DNA of 64,000 bases, from NCBI GenBank assembly GCA_012932295.1, contig JAAONU010000001.1, positions 1,612,001 through 1,676,000 of the forward strand, read 5' to 3'. Origin of the DNA: Cyclina sinensis (Eukaryota > Mollusca > Bivalvia > Venerida > Veneridae). A program made the position numbers and the translations under genes. The first letter of the stretch is position 1, and each line of letters opens with the position of its first letter. Positions 32,760 through 64,000 of the stretch are shown here, piece by piece. The notes below the pieces were generated by a model that saw nothing but the letters and a program-made list of their open reading frames with translations, made no database searches and was not told where the DNA came from.

Positions 32760-34517
32760 TCATGCTCTAAACCTTCAGAGGAGAGGATGTGACCAAGATA
32801 TTGAACTTCAGTAAGGTCAGTTTCAACTTTGTTTTTATTTAGGCGTATGCCTTTCTGTTGGCATCTATTAAGAACTTTTCTGCGGTTCTGTTCATGCTCT
32901 GCTCGTGTTGACCTCCATACTAATATGTCATCAACTATTTGCAGAACAACACTTCAATCCTTAAAGGCACTCGTCTATGCCACAGCGGAAATCATCCTGA
33001 CTTTTGACCAGGCCAAAAAGTGTTCGGGTATAGCGAAAACATCCTGAAAGGCTAATGAATATAGTCAAATATGACGATTCCTCATCGAGTTCCATTGACC
33101 AATAACCTTGTTTGCAGTGTACCTTTTTGAAGTACTTAGCTCCAGATAACTGGAGAAGAATATCGTCAAGAGTTCTCATTGGATAATGAGGTAGTTATAG
33201 TGCTTTGTTGAGGTATTTCGGGCCTAGGCATCTGGTCCTGATTTGTTTACAACAACCATTGAATATTGACCTATTTATAAGGTGTATTGACCTTTGCAAT
33301 AATACCGACTGTGACCATTTTCTGTAGCTCAGTATCAACTTTCCTCTTTAGGGAAAAAAGTACTCTTGGTGGTGGGTGCACAACTGGCTGGACTTTAGGA
33401 TCAAGTCTCAATGAAACTTTGCTCGGAAGATGACAAATGCCTGTAAATAAATCAGGATAGTCAGCAAATACTATTTACTTTGACAAAGGTCTTGTCTTGT
33501 TGTCTACAGACATGACTACCTTAATCAGACTGAATTCAAGACACGACTGAGCATCTGCTTTTGCGTACTAAAAATAAATCAACATTTTTGTTGTGGCCTT
33601 ATAAAAACATTTTAGATTTATCTGGCCATTAGCGTGAAGCTTAGCACCATTATATGCTGTAAGATTGCAAGGCGCTCTTTTCAGTGGAAGCTTTATACCT
33701 TAACTATGAAACTCTTCCTCAGTAAGAATAAATTACAAGAAGCGTCAGTGTCTATTTTCATGGAAAGAGGACAACGTTCAGTGCCTTCCTGAATCTCGGC
33801 ATTTTAAACCTGATTACCTGAATGCTTAACACTGTGAATATCAAAATCACTGTTCTGAACACTTTCATCACTGGTAACTTCTGGTAATGCATCAGTATTT
33901 ACACCATCCACGGAGCGTTTTTGACTGCAGACTGCCTCAAAATGATTGATTCTTTTAGAAAAGTTACAACGTTTTCCTTTGCAGGGCATATTTTCCTCGT
34001 ATGTATTTGTCCATATTTTTGACAGTATAAATGTTGCTTTGTTCTAAGATGTTGAGGATTTCGTGACATCGGTGGTTGTTTTCTAGTTGCAGCTTGATGT
34101 GGTTGGTTTTGTTGTTTTTTGTGGCTTTTAGTATCATCAACCGATGGTCTTGCTGTTTTCATTGTCTGTAGTAGCTTTTGTACATATTCATAAGACTGGC
34201 ATATTAATTCGTTCTGCTTTCACAAGTGTGGGTTGATCTCTCTCAGTAATAAGCTTTTCTCTTACTTTCTCAGATTGTATTACAAAAACAATTTGGTATC
34301 TCAATTTTGTTGGCTCATTTTTGTTGACTCAATTTTGCTCATCTTTTGTCAACTGTAATGTATTGTAAATCTCTCTTTCACGCTCGCCTATCCACAATAA
34401 TAAATAAGTAATGTTGACTTCCTCTGATTTGTTTTTCAGAGCACTAGCAAAAATAAGCTCTACATGTTGTCTAAATTTCTTGAAAGCTTCTAGCAGGTTC
34501 TCACTGCTCCAGTCCAT
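32760..34517 (-). pseudogene. Ty3/Gypsy-like retrotransposon, truncated and broken
   Basis: In minus-strand order: a gag-like start (MDWSSENLLEAFKKF, 34329-34517); a region with two damaged zinc knuckles (about 33960-34060); a protease-like MKIDTDASCN segment (about 33750); and reverse transcriptase with KQGYWSMELDEESSYLT (about 33080) and an IVDDILVW catalytic box (about 32920). Many stops and frameshifts separate the pieces. RNase H and integrase are not seen before the left repeat, so the copy is internally deleted as well as inactive. Confidence 0.75.
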
Positions 34518-34652
34518 CTTTGGAGTTGGAATTCCAGTTCAACCCATTGTGGAATTTAATATAAATATTAATTCCGTCTAACTGGTAACAGGAATGTATT
34601 TTAGCCAAAAAAGTTACAAATAATTCCACAACTATAAAATAGTTCCCTTTTA

Positions 34653-34663
34653 TTCTGACACCA
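34653..34663 (-). other. Candidate retroelement primer-binding site
   Basis: The plus strand reads TTCTGACACCA, which looks like a tRNA 3' end including CCA. On the minus strand this is TGGTGTCAGAA, upstream of the gag-like start and about 70 bp from the right LTR-like repeat. It fits the expected order LTR, PBS, gag. Confidence 0.45.
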
Positions 34664-34735
34664 TGTCATATATTTGGGGTGGGGGGTTATAGTTATTCCA
34701 CTTAAACAGAGACCTTATATAAGGTCTCTGACTTA

Positions 34736-34890
34736 AAGGAATGAAAAAAAAAAAAGATGCCCAGTCGTAGGTCTACTCTGCTGGGTAAATACACAATACA
34801 TGCTATATAAGCAACAGAATACTCGTATGGTGATAAAAGGGGTATACATACAAGAAAGCATTTAAGTACAGCATTATACAACAAGTATCC
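34736..34890. repeat. Direct repeat, probable LTR remnant (right copy)
   Basis: Partner of 31918-32075. The core GCTGGGTAAATACACAATAC is identical, with scattered substitutions afterwards. As the element is on the minus strand, this would be its 5' LTR. Confidence 0.5.
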
Positions 34891-35584
34891 ATTATATAGA
34901 GGCAGTTCAGGCGTTCCATATTATGGCACGTTTTTCGCGGAACGTCAAGTCGTTTTACATGTTTGTTGCCTACCAGCATATATAATAAAATCATTAATGA
35001 AAAATACTTTGGTTAACCAAAGATCCAAAATATGATATTTAGGTCTTTGGGTTAATTGCTCCTGTATTTTCATAACCCTCAAACAAACAGTTAATTTTAT
35101 GTAGCCTATTCAGGTACCGTATAAAGATTGTATTATTACATTATCATTATAAAACCTAGGCCTACACATTGCAGAACATGTGTAAATCCTTACATGTGTT
35201 GTATCTTGTAAATTTTGAAATAAAATCATACCCAAAAACGTTTATATCTTCGAAAGTATAAAACGAAGAATGAATGCCCATTGGTTCTAGATCTATAAAA
35301 GAATGAGATAAAACATTTTCACATTCACTGCTCGAACAGAAAAGGACCAAGTACAGTAACATCAAGTAATATCTACAAAAATCTGAATAAGTTAGTTACT
35401 TCAACTGTAGTATCTTTCTTTAAACTATGAAGAGAAAAAAAATCAATATAATCTTTACTTATTTTCCACTTAGGCAAAATAATGACAACGACCAATGCGA
35501 TCCGAATGCACATCGTGTAATCGAGTTTTGCCCGAATGGCAGGTGTGATATCTTTCAATTACCGCGAAGTCAAAAGCAAATAAA
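34891..35584 (+). promoter_or_regulatory. Upstream region of SUZ12
   Basis: The presumed promoter and 5' UTR of SUZ12. No convincing TATA box or CpG-dense block is visible. An in-frame TGA at 35546-35548 precedes the start codon with no intervening ATG. Confidence 0.3.
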
Positions 35585-57588
<22,004 letters not shown>

Positions 57589-58608
57589 TTGTGCACATAA
57601 ATTTTGGGTTTAAAGAATGACAAGTATAGTGTTTATACTATATTGGTCTGACTAGGGAGCCAAAATGAATGTAAGAACAGGAATGAAACTCAATGACATT
57701 TTCATAGATTTGGTGTGTGTCTGACTATTCTTCAGTCTGTTTGCTAAGTAAACATGAATATATATTCAAGAATTCAGAGTTGAGAACAATGACTGTTTTA
57801 ATTAATAGACATTGAGTACTTTGGTATTCATTTCATTGAATCTAGATAATGCTGTAGCATTTGCAGACATGATCTAGGCAATATTATTTTTATAATCAGA
57901 GATCATTAACATTATTGCCAGAACTTAGAAATATTTGTAGAGCATTTCAGATAAAATTCAGACTGTAATGAATGTTTATAAATATATTAGAAAGTGATGT
58001 GCAATACATAGTGGTAGTTTAACTGTGTGTAGTATGTATGTATAGTATTAATACAATGTAAACTAAATGTTTGATGTATAAGAAGGAATGCACAGAAAGA
58101 ACAGTACTGGGATATCTGGAGTTCAATATTTTTTGTGAAATTTTTATTTAGATTTTTAAGGAGTTTTATTTTTGTTTTTAATGGCTAAAATTTGAATTTA
58201 AACATTTTAAGCAAGGAATAAGATAGTAATTTAATTTGAATATTATAAGTGATAACAACATAAGGTGTAAACCCAATCAAGTTAGTGAAGTTATGGCGGA
58301 TTCTTTTACTTTATTGAAGAAAAGTAATCTTTAAACTAAAAACGTTGCCTTTATTATTTATTTTGGTATTTTACACATCTGTCCTTCTTCATAGGTGCTT
58401 TCTGTATCTGTTTGGGTCATACAAGCATAGACTGGGGCCAATGAAAAAGTCATGGCTCAACTTATACCTGTATAGGACTGTTGCTCATGTTACATACCAG
58501 AGCTGTTTCTTCATTGAAGCCATAAAGGTGAAAGTTGTTTATTATAAGTCCTTTCGATATGTGCAGCAGAAAATAACGAAATAAAGTCCAAAGATTTTGA
58601 ACAATAAA
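57589..58608 (+). other. SUZ12: Probable SUZ12 3' UTR
   Basis: AT-rich sequence after the stop with no further exon. AATAAA signals at 58580-58585 and 58603-58608 are candidate ends. Extent inferred. Confidence 0.4.
58580..58608 (+). terminator. Two AATAAA polyadenylation signals
   Basis: AATAAA at 58580-58585 and 58603-58608, about 1 kb after the SUZ12 stop. They are candidates only. Confidence 0.35.
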
Positions 58609-59689
58609 AGAACAGACAAGCAGCCAAGAATACAGGGGTATTATCAAATTTCAGGTAACTATTATACATGTATTTAGTAATGAACTTGTAAGTTTTAGAG
58701 TGCTTTTAACAAAGATCAGGAATATAAAAAGCACTCTACTAACTGGCCAATAAACTGTAACTCGGCTACCTTCTGTTTGTTTTATTGCTTTGTTTTGCAA
58801 GTCTTACCTGGTGAATTCCTCTAAGACTACACCTGGTGAAGGTTTGGGTCTCAGTGTTAGCTTACACCTTGTTGGATTGAATGTCACACAATCAATCCAG
58901 TGTTACTAAGGGCACCAAGCTTATTACAAATCACCTATCAACAAACCGAATTTTCTACCTACCACAAAAACAAATAGTTCTATCAATTCTAATATTTAAA
59001 ATAGCATTTACCTACTTAGAAGTTCAGTGGTCATGTAGCAATATAGAAATTTCCTAATTCAATATTTTCCTAACTACTGTGGTTTGAGAGAGAGTTGTTT
59101 TTGATTTTCTTTTTTTTTCACAATTTTCTGTCTAATGTTCTGTATAGCACAGTGATACAAAGTCATTGCTAATTTTAGAGTAATGTTGTTTTGTCATCTG
59201 CTAGCCTACTTGTGTGTTAAGGTTATGACCTGGCCTAGTTACACAATACATCAGTTTGATTAGAAAGCAGTAAGCAGTACAGTTTAATATTTGGGTATAG
59301 ATTGAAGCGACTGCTTAGCCTTGATTATTGATTTGTCAGGTTATACTTTCAATGTTTTTTATCTACTGTTTGGCCTTTTTATCTCTCGAGTAGACTTACA
59401 AAACATGGTCGAGTTTGCAAAAGCAAGATTACAAGGTATGAAAATTGTGAAAAATGTAGATTCAAAGACGATCGATCCATCAGATTTTGTAAACATTGAT
59501 AATGTTAATGTATTGAGGTTTTCATTTCTTCATGATTTCCCAACACCCATGAATGTCTGTTTTATAGTAACAAATATTCATGATGGCCCTATTTCTCATC
59601 CATGTACCACTGTCCTTGTTGAAAACATTTATGTCAATCCTTCATCTAGTGATAAAGATTTTTAGTCAGGCTTTATGAACCAGTTCAAA
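58609..59689. other. Intergenic sequence, no gene supported
   Basis: One + frame (59321-59665) encodes a segment starting MVEFAKARLQGMKIVKNVDS at 59405 that reads like real protein, but I recognise no family and see no clear splice context. It could be a single exon or a decayed retrocopy. Confidence 0.35.
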
Positions 59690-60178
59690 TCTTTTCCAGG
59701 TCTTTAGAAAAATATTCTTACAAAGTCCAATGAAAATTGTTTGCATGGTTTTTATGGATATGAACTGATCTCCTTATCTTTGACCCTATATGACCCAGTT
59801 TAAAATTTGTAATAAAAATGAATACAAACATCCTGATTGGGCCAAAAATGTTACATGTTAAATGCTTAGCACTTTCTATGTGAGTGCTCACAAAGTTTTC
59901 CACGTACCTGAGCTGGTGACCTGGGTTTTTTTTTTATCTGGTATGACCCAGTTTCAAACTTGTCCAAGAGTTCTGAGCAAGTTCCATGAAGATCGGGGAA
60001 AAAAAGTGGCTTCCATTGTCCATATGGGTTTCCTTTGGTCATCTAGGCTGTTGACTTAGTTTTTGAAACCCAATGTTCCAGTTTCGAACTCTTCCAATTG
60101 GTCAACTGGACTAACATGATTTTTGTCAGATGATAAAAGCTCACCCTGAACATCCTGTGCTCAGGTGAGCTAAAAAAT
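59690..60178 (-). mobile_element. AGCTC-type element fragment, reverse orientation
   Basis: The right edge AGCTCACCCTGAACATCCTG then TGCTCAGGTGAGCTAAAAA (60140-60178) matches the terminal hairpin of the AGCTCACCTG family, inverted relative to 46534-49578. Internal TATGACCCAGTTT phrases are the reverse complement of the family's GGTCATA units. The other end is missing. Confidence 0.5.
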
Positions 60179-63100
60179 TATATGATATTAGCATTTATTG
60201 CTTCATAGAAAATGTTAATGTTAATAGTCATAGAGCACAAAGTACTGTGTTTGTCAATGATAAATCTAAGACCAATGTAATTCTACATGTACATTTTAAA
60301 TCAAATACAGTAAAACTGTTTACTGGAAGTTGGTAGGGGACAAGAAAAATGTTGGAGTTATGAAGTTCTTGAGTTATCAAAGATAACACTTTTTTTATGA
60401 AATTGCTTTTTATTTGCTTTGGAAATCGATTTATTTCTGTCAAATTGATCGCTTCTGAAGTTTTTATAATGAAAGGTTTTAATTTGACTTTATTGTCAGA
60501 CAGTCTTCCATAATATCTGTTTAACTGGTAAGAACTTAGAATAATGCCTGTATTTCACTCAGTTCATGAGTAGGAAGGCCTTTAATGAAATGTGCAAAGA
60601 ACTTTTTAAACATTTTGGACACTTTAATTAAATTTTGTGGCTCAGATAAGTGGGCTGTAATATGCTAGAAATGAATGACACTTCATTATTCAAGTACCAA
60701 AAGTGAGAAATATTTTCAGTCAAGGACTGGGTTGCAGGTTAATTGAGAAGGAAAATAACCACAGTAGTTTTCAAGTTATTGAAGCTCAGGTTATCCATAG
60801 TATAGGGAAATTGGCATGAACTGAAGAGAGACTGAGTTCATGGTTTTCAAGTAACTTATGCTAAAGTTTTTTCTGTATTTCAATCTAAATCCCTTGTTTA
60901 ACATGATCCTGATGCTGATCACTAGTTGATTATAACCAGTGTCAAGAGAAAGACCCAAGCATCCATTGAAGCTCAAACAAGCACTGGTATATTTTTTCTA
61001 GTGAAATCTCATGCTACTGCAGTGTTCAGGACCAGACCCTTTGAATTCTGTAAAATGACACAACTTTTCATAAACCAAGAGATCTATGCTACTTTCACTG
61101 CAATTTTAGAAGTTAGCAAAATACTTTATGGCCAGGCTGTCTAGTACTTCTCTTCAATCCCGTCTAACCTTACAATAGTCATTAGGCATGTTATTTAGCC
61201 CATCATGTCATACAGCTCCTCTAGTATAACCCATTTTCTTCATGTTCATTGGAATGCATTTAAGACAGATTTCATAGTACTTACATGTATATAGTGTACT
61301 GGTGCATTGAAAAACAGACTACTGGAAAAAAGTTTGCTGCCACATAGCCTCTGATTAAAATTAACTATGTTTGTGAATCCTGTCTGTCCAAATGTCAAAC
61401 TAACTAATTCAAATTTCTCAATGACTTTATTACACAAAGCTATATACATGGATACATGTGACTACATTAATACAACATGTATGCTTAATGTCTTAAGAAA
61501 TGCATCATTCAAAAGTCTGTTTAAGGGTCTTTTGGTAACTTCTAAATCATGTCTCTCATTACATTTCTAAAGACATTAAGCATGTTAATTACCAGTACAC
61601 AGAATAACATCTTCACATATACAAAGTTCTATGGCTTAAACAAAAGGAAACTATCTTTTACTTAAAAGACTTAACAACCTCACTAACAAAAATGATTTCA
61701 AATTTATACACACAAGAATTGAATGTATTTTTCCTCATTTGATTTGCTTAAAAAAGTTGAACTACCACACATGTAGACAATATATAAGTAAGAAAATAGG
61801 GTATTGAAGTGCTAAACATTAACATAGAGCAAGTAGGTAGTAGAATTAACAATGAAACGCTGAGAAATGAAGTTTTGTTTTTCTTTTTTTTTTTTCGCTC
61901 CCAAAGTACAACATATGAAGCTGAGTACATTTTTGATAATGATTATGTAGTATTTGGAGATTTTCACATTAGAAATTACAGATGATGTAGAACTTTCTAA
62001 CATCAGATACAGTACCTTTAACATCAACCATGTAACAAGAAACATCAAAGTTACTTGATGCATCTTCAACAAAAGCTTGAAACTATTCCCTCTATAGCAT
62101 CATGTGTACACTGAATTTCCCAAAAATAAACCATCGAAACTCCAACTATATTTACAAACTGAAAAATATCTCAAATGTATCCAGGTACATTTATCTCCTA
62201 TAACCTAACAACTCAGCATACATCCAGATTTACAAAACCTTAATTTCTTCTACTTTATAAAAAATATTTTTTTTACCAACTAATTTGTCCACATCAAACA
62301 ATATAAATGGTCATATACATGCCAATTCCTACAATAAATTTACCCATAATGGACGTTTTAAAAATGTATATACATGTATATGAATTAGCTTATATACATG
62401 TATATGAATTAGCTGTGTTTTTCTGTAAACACTACGCTCAGTTAACTATTAATGAAAAATTTCCTGACCAAATGAAATCACTACACTGTACATTTATTTT
62501 ATAAAATAAATAAAACTTCCTCTTTCGTAACTGATTTTTAGTCCCTAGTAAGCCATAATTCTCAAATTAGCTATTTATGCTGCAAAGAATACAAGTGTTT
62601 CAAGAAATCACTGACTATAACCCAAATCTGATATATGATAATACTCATACATACGATCTTCGCATATCAGATATATCTGAATAAATTTATACTTTTTCAA
62701 TACGATAAGAGGATTTAATACAAACTTAATACAAGGAAAGATGAGCAGTCAGCTTTACCTTTTCAATTTTGTCTCTCTCGTATTTGCAGTTCTTATTAAT
62801 TACTTATCAGAATATTTAGTGACTTCTTAGACCACTTCCATATCCTCGTGTGTATTTCATATTTCACTTCATATGCATAACATATCAAATCTATTCAACC
62901 AAAGTATGCAATATATTTCATTTGAAAACACAATGAAACTATGTATTTCAAAGCAAATAAAGGCTGCTTACACAATATATAGAAAGTGTTTCAAAAACAA
63001 AAACAATTGACACAACATTTTAACAAATCAAGCTAATTTCTAACATTATATACTTTCTGTTAATAAATTGTAACATGCATCTTTCAAGATGTGTGTTACA

Positions 63101-64000
63101 TTCTAACTTCAATGTCACTAAATAAAAATCCTCCACCTCAACAAAGACTTCTCTTATCAACAAAAATAGGAAATAATTAATACATGATGTACCATGTTTT
63201 ATAAGCATATTTATACATGCAGTTAGTTACCTTAACAACATAAATTATATACAATATACAATGTAACAAATTTTACGTTCATCTTTTTTCTTCTTCATTC
63301 ACTGCTATATACATAAAAACAACACACAAATGTATTTTGAATGTGCAAATTATGAACTATGACCATAAAACGGACAATTCCATTCTAAATTAGCATTGTT
63401 CAATACTGCGCAAATATAATGGTAGCACAATACTTAACAACACTTTCAAAATCTGAGAGCTTTAACATAACTTCTGTGCAACAAACTTTATATGTCTGCA
63501 TCAATGATCGCCCAAAAATTTAGTCAAAGTATTTCACTGCACAGAATTGTATAGAATATTGACCCTCAAGTTATTAGGTAAAGAACTTCACTGCAATGTA
63601 CTTAACTTGGGCACTCATAGCTATGTATGTTGTATTTAATGTAGACATACTGAATTACAGTACAAGACTTCACTACAATGTAAAAAATATAGTCGTACAA
63701 ATCTGTAAGTAATAGAATTCTTCTCTTTGAAGTTAAATTCTATTTCAGCTCAAAAATATCACTATCTACAAAATATTGTCACACAAATTTTAATTTCTTA
63801 CACACTTCATTTCTATGTACAAAGCCAAGTAGCAAATTATATAACTTTGAGATATTTCATAGCTGAAGTGCTTTTCAACAAAATTCATAATGTAGATTCT
63901 AATAGACATATACATCTGCCAGTAGTATCCAAGCATAAATAATAATAATATAAAAATACCCATCACCCCAAAAAATATTATTCAAATGTAAACAGTATAA
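60179..64000. other. AT-rich sequence to the window edge, no gene supported
   Basis: No exon chain, RNA gene or protein signature was recognised. A 24-bp tandem duplication (TATATACATGTATATGAATT followed by AGCT) lies at 62366-62413. The long low-complexity stretch from 61600 could be the 3' UTR of a gene converging from the right on the minus strand, but nothing proves it. Confidence 0.4.

Overview
This is animal nuclear DNA: AT-rich, intron-rich and full of decayed repeats. The repeat families (elements that open with AGCTCACCTG, ATGCCCCC, AGTCCCCTACCGG or ATCCCCCCGCC and carry degenerate internal tandem units), together with two genes closest in layout to invertebrate homologues, suggest a marine bivalve mollusc. 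That taxon is an inference. There are no prokaryotic operons, RBSs or CRISPR arrays.

Two protein-coding genes are supported, both on the + strand. (1) An annexin of the ANXA7/ANXA11 type (about 10.3-27.6 kb): a Tyr/Gly/Pro-rich N-terminal tail on five small exons, then a four-repeat calcium/phospholipid-binding core. Splice phases agree across the whole chain, giving about 548 residues. The second half of repeat 2 is encoded by two tandem 101-nt exons (20265-20365 and 21091-21191). They are similar but not identical and cannot both be spliced in without a frameshift, so they look like mutually exclusive exons. (2) SUZ12, the PRC2 scaffold subunit (35.6-57.6 kb, 14 coding exons, about 633 residues). 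It has the N-terminal region, the C2H2 zinc finger and the C-terminal VEFS region, but lacks the long Gly-rich N-terminus and the long C-terminal tail of the vertebrate protein.

The most unusual feature is SUZ12 intron 11 (54285-55500). The end of exon 11 plus its donor site has been amplified into about 14 units of a 57-bp array. The acceptor plus the start of exon 12 has been triplicated as a 41-bp unit. The intron therefore carries several copies of both of its own splice junctions, and every decoy junction I checked leads to a premature stop.

Layout: 1-1.2 kb degenerate tandem repeat; 2.4-4.2 kb decayed MULE-like transposase (-); 4.4-6.5 kb AGCTC-type element; 7.8-8.7 kb MITE-like inverted repeat; 9.5-9.75 kb tRNA-derived SINE pieces (-); 10.3-27.6 kb annexin, with at least seven mobile elements in its introns; 27.6-29.3 kb its probable 3' UTR; 30.5-31.9 kb a large palindrome of 105-bp units; 31.9-34.9 kb a truncated Ty3/Gypsy-like element (-) between LTR-like direct repeats; 35.6-57.6 kb SUZ12, whose introns hold a fold-back, a 1.5-kb TIR transposon, a 50-bp satellite, a SINE with target-site duplication, a 43-bp tandem, a 3-kb bipartite element and two ATCCCCCC elements; 57.6-64 kb 3' UTR and AT-rich DNA with no gene I can support.
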